The notes below the pieces were generated by a model, which saw only the letters and a list, made by a program, of their open reading frames with translations, was not told where the DNA came from and ran no database searches. 64,000 nt of DNA, taken from assembly GCF_003286085.1 (NCBI RefSeq), contig NW_020825329.1, positions 1 to 64,000 on the forward strand. The letters run 5' to 3'. The DNA comes from Drosophila persimilis (Eukaryota > Arthropoda > Insecta > Diptera > Drosophilidae). A program made the translations under genes and the position numbers. Of the stretch, positions 23,674 to 32,599 are shown one piece after another; positions within the stretch are counted from its first letter, which is position 1, and each line of letters begins with the position of its first letter.

Positions 23674-26028
23674 TCAGTACTCCGCGCGGAATACCTCCTG
23701 CCGCTCGGTGGACACCAACAGCCGATACCGAACGCTACCGTCGGTGACCAGGCGCTTCACCCTCCTTGAGTTAGGCTTTATCCGCGCGAGGGAGCGCGTG
23801 ACGACGGCCGGCCACTCCTCGCGGCTGACGGGCCGCCACCGTGCGTTGTCCGCCGATCTCGTCTGTGGCCACGATGCCTGGCGTTGGAGCTCAGGCCGAC
23901 GCGCCTCCGTCCGCTCCCCTGGGCACGACGCCTGTCGCCCCAGCTTCGGCCGCTCGCCATGGCTGGGTTCCGGCCACTGCCATGGTCCTTTCTCCCATGG
24001 CTCAGGTGAGTGGCGCTCCGCCGCCTCATCCTTCTCCGCCGCCGCTCCCGCGCCGTCGCCCGCTTCGCCGTCGCCCGCTTCGCCGTCGCCCGCTTCGCCG
24101 TCGGTCGCCGCCTCGACTACGGGTACCGCCGCTGGGCCCTCCGCCGATAGTGATGGTGTCGCTTTTGCTGTGCTCTCCGTCTCGCCTTCTTTGGCCGTGG
24201 GTGCTGCCGATGGGCCTGTCGACCCCTGTGGCCGTGCCCGCCGCCTCGGGTCCCGCTCGTCGCTGGCGCGTGGTGCCTCTTCCCACAGTCGTGCCTCCCC
24301 CGGCTCCTGCTCGGGCTGCTGAGGCGCGGGCCCCGAGGCCCACGATATGTGCAGCGTTTGCACGTGCCACAACATGCCGTCTCTTACCGCGGAGCGCACC
24401 TCTTGCGAGACGAATGGCCCAATGGCGGCTCCCTGTGGCCCGTGCCAGTGCTGCTGATGCTGCTGATACTGCTGCTGCTGCCGCGGCTGCTGATCCCCTT
24501 CGCCGCGCGTGTTGTCGTCCGGCGGCTGACTCTGGAGCGGCTCTTCCTCTGCTCCCGGCGGCGGTGGGGCCTGCGGCCGTGGCTCCTCCTCGGACTCGAC
24601 GTCTTCAGGGGGTGGCTGCCAAAGCTCGTCCTCCTCCACCTCGGCTCGTCGTAGCCTCTCCTGCCACTCCTCTTCGGGCGACTGGACTCGGGCCGCCTTC
24701 GGCGCTGGTGGGCACTCCGCCTCCTCCTCTTCGCTGGAGATCACCGCCAGCCCGCCTGCCGCGCCCTCCGCCCGCGTCGCCCTCGCCTTCTCCGCTTCCG
24801 TCCGCAGACGCGCCCTCTCCTTTTGCTCCGCTGCGTGCAACTTGCTAATGCACCTCCATTGGTGCGCGACGTCTCGTTTGTGGCGCTCCGCCTCCGCTTC
24901 TCGCGCCTCCTTCTCGGCCTCCTGCGCGGCCTTGAGCCTCTTCGCCAGCGCCAGGGCGTCCTCCCACACCCGCCGTTGCCTCTGCTCCTCCGCTGCCGCG
25001 GCCAGTGCGAACCGCCGGTGCCATTCCGCGAGGCGTCGTGCCTCAGCGGCCGCGTCGTCTTCCGGGGCGTCAGCCGGCGTTGCCTGTGGCTCCTTGACCG
25101 CGGTTTCGATCGGCGTTGGCTGCCGCTCCTCGACCTGTGGGTCTGTCGGTTGCCGACCCCGTTGCCGCGCCGCCGACCTCCCCCTTGTGCGCGCCGACGA
25201 CGCCTCTTCCCTGGGCGTACGCGTCGACTGGGTGGACGCCCGCTTCGAGACCCTCTCCCTGGGCTCCTCCTTCGTGCGCCCCCTCTGTCCTCTCTCAGGC
25301 CGCTCCTCGCGCTTGCTGGTCCGGGACTCCTCGCGGTTGACGGTGTGGGGCTCCTCGCGCTTGCTGACGCGAGGCCCCTTGCGCCTACTGGCCCGGTGCT
25401 CTTCGCGCTCCTCGGCGCGGGGCTCCTCGCGCTTGCTGGCGCTGGGCTCCTTGCGTCTGCTGTTCCGGGGCTCCTCTCGTCGGTTGGTCGGGGGCTCCTC
25501 GCGCTTCGCCTCGTGTGCGCGTTTCCTCCGAGGTGCCGGCTCCCAGCTCACCAACTCCAGATCGCTTCCCTCATCGGTGTACCCCGTCGATACCACCGGG
25601 GACATCGTCGGTCCCGTGGATCCCGCGGGCGACACCAGCGGTGAGGCCAATAGCTGGAGCTCCGGGGACCTACTCCTGCTTGCCCTTTGCACGTCTCCTA
25701 TGGCTGGATACCCGCGGCGAATCCATTTTCGCTGCTCCGTCAGGTATCTTATCAAATGATGCTGCATTTTATACTCTTTCCTTTTTTTTTTTCCTCGCAC
25801 GTGGTCCACTTTGAAAAGACCTGATCGCGCGCTGCCCCCTCCTTTATAAGGGCTCGTGCCGGTGCTCACCGTTCCCTGTAACGGTGCCTTACATGGGTCC
25901 GTGGGACGGCACTCTCTTGCTTTCCAGCTGGCTCTCTCGCTCGCTCCCGTTTTGAAAGTTATCCGCGCCTCTCGCCGCGTTAACCCTAGGGTGCCCCCTG
26001 GTTTTGTAAGCCTTCCTTCGGTTCCCAC
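23674..26028 (-). CDS. ORF3 of the Osvaldo-like element, charged repeat-rich protein of unknown function (784 aa)
   Basis: A 784-codon frame in the position where some Gypsy elements carry env. I see no signal peptide, no hydrophobic transmembrane segment and no furin-like site, so an envelope role is not supported. Visible regions, in order: a basic N-terminus; a run of 8-residue repeats of the type KREEPRxx (about residues 180-255); an Ala/Glu/Arg-rich stretch predicted as coiled coil (about 320-430); an acidic block; a Gln/His-rich patch; repeats of GDGEA; and a basic C-terminal region with WRPVSREEWPAVVTRSL and SVRYRLLVSTERQE. The true start may be an internal Met (MQHHLIRYLTEQRKW), since the first ~85 residues are low-complexity. 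A subgenomic or spliced RNA would be needed to express it. Related host annotations are often labelled trichohyalin-like because of composition only. Confidence 0.75.
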   Translation of the reverse strand: MGTEGRLTKPGGTLGLTRREARITFKTGASERASWKARECRPTDPCKAPLQGTVSTGTSPYKGGGSARSGLFKVDHVRGKKKRKEYKMQHHLIRYLTEQRKWIRRGYPAIGDVQRASRSRSPELQLLASPLVSPAGSTGPTMSPVVSTGYTDEGSDLELVSWEPAPRRKRAHEAKREEPPTNRREEPRNSRRKEPSASKREEPRAEEREEHRASRRKGPRVSKREEPHTVNREESRTSKREERPERGQRGRTKEEPRERVSKRASTQSTRTPREEASSARTRGRSAARQRGRQPTDPQVEERQPTPIETAVKEPQATPADAPEDDAAAEARRLAEWHRRFALAAAAEEQRQRRVWEDALALAKRLKAAQEAEKEAREAEAERHKRDVAHQWRCISKLHAAEQKERARLRTEAEKARATRAEGAAGGLAVISSEEEEAECPPAPKAARVQSPEEEWQERLRRAEVEEDELWQPPPEDVESEEEPRPQAPPPPGAEEEPLQSQPPDDNTRGEGDQQPRQQQQYQQHQQHWHGPQGAAIGPFVSQEVRSAVRDGMLWHVQTLHISWASGPAPQQPEQEPGEARLWEEAPRASDERDPRRRARPQGSTGPSAAPTAKEGETESTAKATPSLSAEGPAAVPVVEAATDGEAGDGEAGDGEAGDGAGAAAEKDEAAERHSPEPWEKGPWQWPEPSHGERPKLGRQASCPGERTEARRPELQRQASWPQTRSADNARWRPVSREEWPAVVTRSLARIKPNSRRVKRLVTDGSVRYRLLVSTERQEVFRAEY
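24058..24112. repeat. 15-bp tandem repeat coding GDGEA
   Basis: CGTCGCCCGCTTCGC repeats about four times within ORF3. It adds five residues per copy without breaking the frame. Confidence 0.8.
25265..25510. repeat. 24-bp minisatellite coding the KREEPRxx repeats
   Basis: Degenerate copies of GGGCTCCTCGCGCTTGCTGG with 24-bp spacing inside ORF3. They encode about nine 8-residue R/K-R/K-E-E-P repeats. Copy number changes in multiples of 24 bp keep the frame. Confidence 0.75.
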
Positions 26029-26959
26029 TTCTTCCTCCCTTTTTTTTTTTTTCCTTTTTTTTTATATATATTTTCTTCTTATTTGGCCCTTTTTTACTTC
26101 CAGGTCTGGCGACGCGTTGTTTGGCTTTGCCTTGGATCTGGTAAGCTTCCCGAGTTCTTGGGTTCCTCATCTCACCTTGCCTTTTCTTTCAGCCCGTCCT
26201 TGGTTCCGATCCAGGGTGCTGACCGATCTTCCAGCCCAGGATCAACAGGTCCTCCAACCTGTCGCCCGTGCTGCCCACATCGGCCCGCCCCCCGTGGCCA
26301 GCTCCGCCCGTCTCTGGATCGGCTTAGACGCGGATGTCCCCCCGTGCAGCGCCTCGGACCCAGGGATCATCCGATTCCCCAGCCGGTAGAACGCGCACGG
26401 GCGGCATCCGCTTTTGTCCCGCCATCCCCGACGTTAGCAGCTGGCTTCGATGTCCTGGACCAGGACCCGGACTTCTGCTCATCACGGAACCCCTTCTCGG
26501 GTGCCCCCTCGTCCGTCGGCATACCCCGCAACGCGCCCCCCCCCTGGGCTAGTGGTAACCCGGATATCTTCTATCCTTTTTGCCTTTGCTCCGCTCCTAC
26601 TGGCTGACGAGCTAATCCTCCTTCTTTTTTTTTTTTATAGGTCCAGCTTCTTTGGTCGGCCGGCCGCTGCTTTCAGCTTAGTTTTACTGAACCTTAGTTG
26701 TAAGAGTATTCTGTATGGCCTTGTCCTGCGTGGCATCTAGTTGGGCCGCCCGCTCCTCCCTTGTGAGCGATTCCTGTCCTGCGTGACACGCGGGGTTCTT
26801 AGTTTTACCGAGCCTTAGTTGTAAGAGTATCCTGTACGACCTTGTCCTGCGTGGCATCCAGTGGGGACCCTCCTCTCCGCCCCTGCCGCTAGTTTCTGTC
26901 TTTCGAGCTCGTCCCTCCCTTTCCGTATGCCTTGCTAGTTGCCCCTCCTTGTGCGTCGT
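26029..26959 (-). other. pol-ORF3 intergenic region of the Osvaldo-like element
   Basis: About 930 bp with no recognised frame. It contains long T runs on the plus strand (26038-26095, 26624-26638) and a dispersed 65-bp direct repeat (26677-26741 and 26798-26862). It could carry a splice acceptor or promoter for ORF3; none was identified. Confidence 0.6.
26677..26862. repeat. 65-bp direct repeat downstream of pol
   Basis: CTTAGTTTTAC(T/C)GA(A/G)CCTTAG through GTGGCATC(T/C)AGT occurs at 26677-26741 and 26798-26862, separated by 56 bp, with a few substitutions between copies. Confidence 0.85.
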
Positions 26960-29900
26960 CTATGCTCCGGTTCCAGGGCTTGTTTCAGGGGTTCCTTCCC
27001 CGGGTTGTGGCTTCAGATCCCCTATATGGGCGGTCCGCGTCCGTTTCTCGCCGTCCTTCTTCAATTTACAAATGACCGGGGACACGAAATCCACTATGGT
27101 GTAGGGACCGTCGTATTTCGGGGCCAGTTTTGCCGCAAACCCTTCGGCCGCGTTGGATAGATGGTGTTGCTTGGCCCATACCTTGTCTCCAATCGTGGGT
27201 TTCCACGCTCTCCTCCTCAGGTTATAATACCTCGCCTGGTCCTGCGCCGCTCTTTCGAGATTCCGCCTCACCAGTTGAAATACCTCTCTCAACTTGGCAG
27301 CGTTCTCGTCCGGATTGAGCGTGCCCTGTCCTGTGCCCAGCGCTTCGTCATCGTACAGAGCCTTCGGTAGCCTCGGCTCTCTCCCTTGTACCACAAAAGC
27401 CGGCGCGTACCCGGTGGATTCGGACACCCCTGAATTTACGGCTAGCATTATCTCTGGCCATTTCTCATCCCAGTTCCTCTGGTTCCCTTCGGTGAACTGA
27501 GCTATCATAGTTTTCACCGTCCGGTTAGTTCGCTCTGTCGGGTTCTCCTGCGGTGTGTACGGGGCCGTGAACTGATGCCGTACGCCCATCTGCTCCAAAA
27601 ACCTCTTAAACACTCTACTGGTGAACTGGACGCCATTATCGGTGATCACCACCTTCGGCACGCCAAACCGGGACACGATGCGCTCTCGGAACGCTTTCGT
27701 TAGTGCTTCCGCCGTGGCCTTTCTCATGGGGACCAACTCGGTCCATTTCGAGAACCGATCCACCATCACCAACAACATGGCATTCCCATGCTTTGACCTG
27801 GGCAGCGGGCCCACAAAGTCGGCGCACACCGTTGCCCACGGCTCCTCTGGCACTCGTGTCAGCATTTTCCCGGCCGCCTGCAGTTGACTTGGTTTGTAGC
27901 GTAGGCAGATTTCACACCTCCTCACGTATGTCCTCACATCTCGATGCATCCCCGGCCAGTAGTACCGGGCTGATACCCTGGCCATCGTCCTTCTACCGCC
28001 CGAGTGCCCCGCCTCCGGCGAGTCGTGATTCTCTCTTATGACTCTCTCTCTTAGACCCTTTGGGACGCATAACTTCCATGATGCTATTTCCTCTTCTCCC
28101 GCTCGGTGGGGGATGTGCCGGTATACCCGGCCTGCTTCCTCGACGTAATCCGGATATTTCCTTGGTTCTGTCCTCATCCTCTCTTTAACCTTTTTAATCC
28201 ATCCGCACTCCGCCTCCGGTTCGTGTCCCTTTTCTGCATCCTCCTCGGTGGTTCTCAGGCATCGCTCCGCCAATGGCTGTCGGGACAGTGCGTCCGCCAC
28301 TACGTTCAGCTGCCCTTTCCTGTATGCCACTTCGAAGTCGTATTGTTGTAGCTCCAGCGCCCACCTGGCGATCCTCCCTGTTGGGCTCTCGATGCTGTTC
28401 AACCACTTCAACGCCATGTGGTCTGTGACCACCTTGAAATGGTATCCCTCCAGATAGGGTTTTAGCTTTCTTATGGCCCATACAATGGCCAGACACTCCT
28501 TTTCGGTCGCCGAATAGTTCTTTTCCGCGCTATTCAGGGTCCTACTGGCGTATGAGATGACCCTTTCGCCCTTCTCCGTCTCTTGCGTCAGGATCGCACC
28601 CAGTCCGTAGTCGCTGGCGTCCGTCTGGAGCACGAATTTCTTTGAGAAATCTGGGCATGCCAACACTGGGTCTGCTGTCAGCCGACTTTTTACGTCCTCG
28701 AACGCTTGTTGCTGCTCCGTTGACCATTCCCACTTGGCCTTCTTCTTCAGCAAGGTGCTGAGGGGCTGCACCAACGTGGCGAATCCCTTTACGAACCGCC
28801 TGTACCAGGAGGCCACGCCCAAGTATTGTCGTAGCTCCTTGACACTTGCTGGCGGCTGCAACTCCTTAATGGCCGCCACTTTCTCGGGATCGGTGCAGAT
28901 TCCGTCTCCCGTTACCAAATGCCCCAAGTATCGTAGCTCTTTCCTAAAAAATTGACACTTGTCCACATTCAGACGCAAGTTTGCGTTCTTTAACCGCCGA
29001 AAAACTTCTTCGAGGTTGCGCTTGTGCTCCTCCTCGGTACGGCCGATAACAATGATGTCGTCTTGGTACGCAAATGCGTGTGGCATCATCTCGGGGCCTA
29101 TCACCTGATCCAATGCCCTCTGGAACGTAGCCGAGGCTGAGTGGAGTCCGAATGGCATCACCTTCCACTGGAACAGCCCTTTGCCGGGCACCGTGAACGC
29201 GGTGAATTTCCTACTGCCTACCTCCAGTGGTATCTGCCAATATCCGTCCTTCAAGTCTAAGCTACTAATGAACCGTGCCTCCCTGAGTTGGTCCAAAATA
29301 TAGTCTATTCTTGGCATGGGATATGCATCCTTGATGGACTTCGCGTTTATCTGCCTGAAGTCCACGCATAATCTCCACTTTCCCGTCTTCTTTTTGACCA
29401 TCACGATAGGTGAACTGTACGGAATCTTCGATGGCTCATTGCACCCTCTCGCCAGCAGTTCGTCAACCTGTTGGTTGATTTCGGCTTGCATCTTGGGATT
29501 TTTGGGATAGTACCGCTGCTTGACCGGCTGGGCATCACTCATCGTGATCGTGTGTGTAGCTATGTTCGACACTCCCTTCAGTTCTCGGAACTCTTCCAAC
29601 TCCTTAGCCAGGAAGTCTTCCACCGAACCCTCCTCCGCTCGCGTTCCGTCGGATGCGGGCCCGACAGACCCTTCCGTGTTCGCTACCACCGCCACTGACA
29701 ACTTCTCCTCCAACCGCCCCTGGCGGTGGCCTCTCGCAGGGATCACAACCCTGTGTCCCGCACAGGTCACCTCTGCTCCGACCGCGGTGAGGAAATCCCA
29801 TCCCAGGACCAGCTCATCTATTACTCCGGGCATCACGAGAAACGGGATTGTAACGATCTTGTCCCCGAAGGCCAACTCCACCTCGATCTGGGCGTTGATT

Positions 29901-30244
29901 TCCCGGCTGCGTCCGTCAGCCAGCCGCACCAGCTTCCTCGTTTCTTTCGGCTGCCTCTCTTCCCCCAGTCTACTCGCCGCCTCGCAGCTGATAAAACTGC
30001 TTGTCGCCCCGGTATCGACCGTTGCTTTCCAATTGCTGCCGGCGATCCTCACCACCGCCGACAGCTGGACATCCTCCTCCGTGAGTTCTCCTACGAGCTT
30101 TGGGGGGCTTCGTCTTGCGACCCTGGCACGGCCCTCCGCGGCTTGGGTCGCGGGGCGTTTCCCGCTTTCGGGCAGCACTGCCATGTCGGGGCCCCTACCT
30201 TGCCGCACCTCCAGCAGAATGTTATGGGCCGGCCATTGCATCAC
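26960..30244 (-). CDS. Gypsy Pol polyprotein (protease, RT, RNase H, integrase), 1094 aa
   Basis: A complete Pol open from end to end. Aspartic protease: ATVDTGATSSF (about residue 77). RT: RLCVDFRQINAKS and a catalytic box AYQDDIIVIG (about 393-396; YQDD is less usual than YVDD or YLDD). RNase H: VLQTDASDYGLGAIL (about 542), YSATEKECLA and VTDHMALKW. Integrase zinc module: His 740, His 747, Cys 777 and Cys 780. Integrase core: CADFVGPLP (D 809), VITDNGVQF (D 869) and NPTERTNR (E 904). A C-terminal GPY-type segment, DGPYTIVDFVSP, follows. The frame overlaps the gag stop by 23 bp in a different phase, and the first Met is not required if a ribosomal frameshift is used. All catalytic residues looked for are present, so the product is predicted to be active. 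Confidence 0.96.
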   Translation of the reverse strand: MMQWPAHNILLEVRQGRGPDMAVLPESGKRPATQAAEGRARVARRSPPKLVGELTEEDVQLSAVVRIAGSNWKATVDTGATSSFISCEAASRLGEERQPKETRKLVRLADGRSREINAQIEVELAFGDKIVTIPFLVMPGVIDELVLGWDFLTAVGAEVTCAGHRVVIPARGHRQGRLEEKLSVAVVANTEGSVGPASDGTRAEEGSVEDFLAKELEEFRELKGVSNIATHTITMSDAQPVKQRYYPKNPKMQAEINQQVDELLARGCNEPSKIPYSSPIVMVKKKTGKWRLCVDFRQINAKSIKDAYPMPRIDYILDQLREARFISSLDLKDGYWQIPLEVGSRKFTAFTVPGKGLFQWKVMPFGLHSASATFQRALDQVIGPEMMPHAFAYQDDIIVIGRTEEEHKRNLEEVFRRLKNANLRLNVDKCQFFRKELRYLGHLVTGDGICTDPEKVAAIKELQPPASVKELRQYLGVASWYRRFVKGFATLVQPLSTLLKKKAKWEWSTEQQQAFEDVKSRLTADPVLACPDFSKKFVLQTDASDYGLGAILTQETEKGERVISYASRTLNSAEKNYSATEKECLAIVWAIRKLKPYLEGYHFKVVTDHMALKWLNSIESPTGRIARWALELQQYDFEVAYRKGQLNVVADALSRQPLAERCLRTTEEDAEKGHEPEAECGWIKKVKERMRTEPRKYPDYVEEAGRVYRHIPHRAGEEEIASWKLCVPKGLRERVIRENHDSPEAGHSGGRRTMARVSARYYWPGMHRDVRTYVRRCEICLRYKPSQLQAAGKMLTRVPEEPWATVCADFVGPLPRSKHGNAMLLVMVDRFSKWTELVPMRKATAEALTKAFRERIVSRFGVPKVVITDNGVQFTSRVFKRFLEQMGVRHQFTAPYTPQENPTERTNRTVKTMIAQFTEGNQRNWDEKWPEIMLAVNSGVSESTGYAPAFVVQGREPRLPKALYDDEALGTGQGTLNPDENAAKLREVFQLVRRNLERAAQDQARYYNLRRRAWKPTIGDKVWAKQHHLSNAAEGFAAKLAPKYDGPYTIVDFVSPVICKLKKDGEKRTRTAHIGDLKPQPGEGTPETSPGTGA

Positions 30245-31466
30245 TCCCGCATCGTCGACACGCCTGGGCTGGGTTTTTCACGAACCCCGCCTCTATGTTC
30301 GTGTTCGTTTGGTCGTCCCGCCGCGTTGGGACCGGCCTTTTTTCCCCTGTCGAATCAGGGCTGGCTGCCGCTTCGCCCTGGCAGCGGCGACATATCTCCG
30401 TCACTGTCGGACGGGCGAACGGATTATTCGCTTTTGCTTTGGTCGCCGGACATTCTCGTTGGAACTCCAGCCGATCCCTCTCAAGAGCCTCAAACTCGTC
30501 GGCCAGCGTCATCATGTGGTCCAGGTCTCTGCACCTATGTGGCCGGATGAACACCCTCAAATCTGGCATGCTGTTGTCTCTGATGAGCTCCAACTGCTCT
30601 TCGGGCGTGCATTTTAGCGGCCGCATGAGGGTCTGCATCTCCACCATGTAGTCCTTGAATGGCTCTCCCCATCTTTGCTTCCTCAACCTCACCTCCTGGA
30701 GTAATTTTTCAAAATACCCCCTCGGCAGGAAGTATGCTTGGAAGCTACGCGCAAATGCGTTCCATGTCTGCCACTGCCTGTTGTTGGCTACGAACCACAT
30801 GAGCGCCCGACCCTTTAGCAGCTCAGGCATGGCTCGCGGAATTAAATTCAACTCCAATCCGTACATGTCGGCTGACCACTCGATCTGTTCCAGGAACTCG
30901 AGTGGTTTTGCCGTTCCGTCGAACCGAAACGACCACTCCCTGACCTGCTTGGCGACGTGGGCAAAACTCGAACTGGACGGTCTCGTGGTTTGTTCTTCGA
31001 GTCCCCGTCGATGATCCTCCCCTGCTCTCCCTTCTTCTTCCCTCTGTGGGTTTCTCGCACTCCCTTGCTCCGACGGTGCTGGCCGGGTGGGCCTCTCCCC
31101 ACTCTCTGCCCGCGGTCGGCTAGGCGACCGGCTTTTCACCGGGACCGCCAGGCTCGCGATGAGCTCCTCTTGGGTCTCGGACGGCCGTCTCCACAGCGTT
31201 ACTTGTTCCGCACTCGCCGGCAGCGTCAGGCGCTCGTATGGGTCCGCCCCGTCCTCCATCTGGGTCGCGGTCGCGGCTCCTCCCGCCTTCATCTCCCAGG
31301 CCTCGAGCGCGTCCGCATACTCCGGTTCCTCTCCGTGCTTCTCAATCCACTCCTTGAAGATTCGGCGCATCTCGGTCAGCGTACCTTCCAATCGAAGGCC
31401 GCACGCCCGCGCGCACTGGACCAAGTCCTCTTTCCTCAATGAGTGAACCCATCGTCGGCTCCTCAT
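30222..31466 (-). CDS. Gag of the Osvaldo-like element (414 aa)
   Basis: Structural protein of the element. The N-terminal ~40 residues (SLRKEDLVQCARACGL) resemble a SAP-like helical module seen in some Gypsy Gags. A charged, Ser/Pro/Arg-rich linker follows. The capsid-type Retrotrans_gag region spans about 165-330 (FDGTAKPLEFLEQIEW, FLPRGYFEKLLQEVRLRKQ, GEPFKDYMVEMQTLM). Two C-terminal Cys pairs (CRRCQG and CRRCG) look like starts of zinc knuckles, but neither has a full CX2CX4HX4C. The final CRRCGSDAMAGP ends at the stop inside the overlap with pol. Pol lies in the +1 phase relative to gag, so expression would need +1 (or -2) shifting or reinitiation. Confidence 0.93.
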   Translation of the reverse strand: MRSRRWVHSLRKEDLVQCARACGLRLEGTLTEMRRIFKEWIEKHGEEPEYADALEAWEMKAGGAATATQMEDGADPYERLTLPASAEQVTLWRRPSETQEELIASLAVPVKSRSPSRPRAESGERPTRPAPSEQGSARNPQREEEGRAGEDHRRGLEEQTTRPSSSSFAHVAKQVREWSFRFDGTAKPLEFLEQIEWSADMYGLELNLIPRAMPELLKGRALMWFVANNRQWQTWNAFARSFQAYFLPRGYFEKLLQEVRLRKQRWGEPFKDYMVEMQTLMRPLKCTPEEQLELIRDNSMPDLRVFIRPHRCRDLDHMMTLADEFEALERDRLEFQRECPATKAKANNPFARPTVTEICRRCQGEAAASPDSTGEKRPVPTRRDDQTNTNIEAGFVKNPAQACRRCGSDAMAGP

Positions 31467-31557
31467 TTTTATGTTCTCTCGATACCAAACTCAGTACCGC
31501 CCTTCCCAAGTGCACTTTGTCTTTTACTTGTCGCAAGGCCCCACGTTGGGCGCCAGT
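31467..31557 (-). other. short leader of the Osvaldo-like element
   Basis: About 90 bp between the 5' LTR and the gag start, containing the primer-binding site. Confidence 0.8.
31538..31555 (-). other. primer-binding site, tRNA-Lys(CUU) type
   Basis: Minus-strand TGGCGCCCAACGTGGGGC starts 2 bp inside the 5' LTR. Its complement, ending CACGTTGGGCGCCA, matches the 3' end of eukaryotic tRNA-Lys(CUU). Confidence 0.85.
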
Positions 31558-32599
31558 TGTAACGAACCGTTCTTCTCCGTCTGATGCAGCTGGGCTGGCT
31601 CAGCGGTCGGTAGGCTCGCTGCAACAATATTTATATGTTGCCCCGACGACAAGTAAGAATGCACGGGTTGGATCTTGTACTGGTATGTTAAAAATGCTTT
31701 ATTGGTATCTTAAGTCTATCTTACGCTACGCGGATTCCGGCGCTGGTTCTCCTTCCGACTATCCTCTGTGGTCCGATGAGCGCGTTGCTCCCTGGGCCCC
31801 CCACGGCGTCGCCAAGCGTGGCACCGCCGGCTCTACTGACTGGGGCTAGCGATTCTTGGCACGGGGCCCAAATCCACCTCTCAGTCAGGCGCCTGACGCG
31901 TTCGCTCTCACTCGACTCACTTGGCTTTTCGGCCCGAGGGTGCCTCACTCCTGAAAGGATGTGTTTCACGCGGGGCGCCGTTGGTTCAAGGGATTTGAGT
32001 CTCTGGCTCTTGGCTGCACGCCTCTTAATCTTCACACAACGCGTTTGCTGGCTACTGTTCTTTTCCCTTTGCTTGGTTTCACTTTTTGTGGCTCACTATT
32101 CACTGCACTCGTGTTGGCTCCGTCTGTGGACTCTCCTCCTTTCTGGTCGCGGCCCTCCTCTTATAGGCTCGCTTCCGCGTCGGCGCCGCCGATGCCGCCT
32201 GGCGCTAACGGCACTTCCCGCCATGCGGTGCCCGTACTTTTCCATCGGCGTTCCTTCATTCCCTTGTCGCTTTCCAACGGGACCTGGCTGGTGGCGTGAT
32301 CTCATGACCATATTTGGTCATGCGCTGGACCACTGCCGGCCCGATCCCGTCATCCCGCAGCTCGCTCTCCAACGGGACCTGGCTGGTGGCGTGATCTCAT
32401 GACCATATTTGGACATGCGCTGGACCACTGCCGGCCCGATCCCGTCATCCCTGCTCTCTCCCCAGGGTTCCTCCCCTCTCATCTTTGGACCCCGGGGGCG
32501 CTCTCCTCGGGAATTCGCCGCCTCCGGATATCCCCGGATAACGGTCGTTAGCGCTTAACCCTATAGTGCCCCCTATGTGTGGGAATACCTTTCCTCACA
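31558..32599 (-). repeat. 5' LTR of the Osvaldo-like element
   Basis: 1042 bp, same length as the 3' LTR and nearly identical. It contains the same 95-bp internal tandem duplication (32274-32452). It drives transcription of gag-pol toward lower coordinates. Confidence 0.95.

Larger units (their letters stand above)
21963..32599 (-). mobile_element. Osvaldo-like Gypsy LTR retrotransposon, apparently intact
   Basis: 10,637 bp with 1042-bp LTRs (TGTGAGGAAAG...TTCGTTACA on the minus strand), a 4-bp target duplication CCCC (21959-21962 and 32600-32603), a tRNA-Lys-type primer-binding site, a purine tract, and three long open frames in order gag, pol, ORF3. Long LTRs and a lysine primer are features of the Osvaldo/Ulysses group of Drosophila Gypsy elements; assignment to that group is inference. 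The two LTRs differ by at least three substitutions seen by eye, all pol catalytic residues are present, and no stop breaks any frame. It looks recent and possibly mobile. It lies within a satellite monomer and is GC-rich compared with everything around it. Confidence 0.93.

Noticed and set aside
23841..25759. Long plus-strand frames of 335, 305 and 273 codons opposite ORF3
   Set aside because: Ala/Pro/Ser/Leu/Arg-rich shadows of the GC-rich repetitive minus-strand ORF3.
23674..26028. Calling ORF3 an envelope protein from its position
   Set aside because: No signal peptide, no membrane segment and no cleavage site; position alone is not enough.
29520..30617. 365-codon plus-strand frame over gag-pol
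   Set aside because: Antisense shadow of the intact Pol and Gag frames, which carry recognisable domains.
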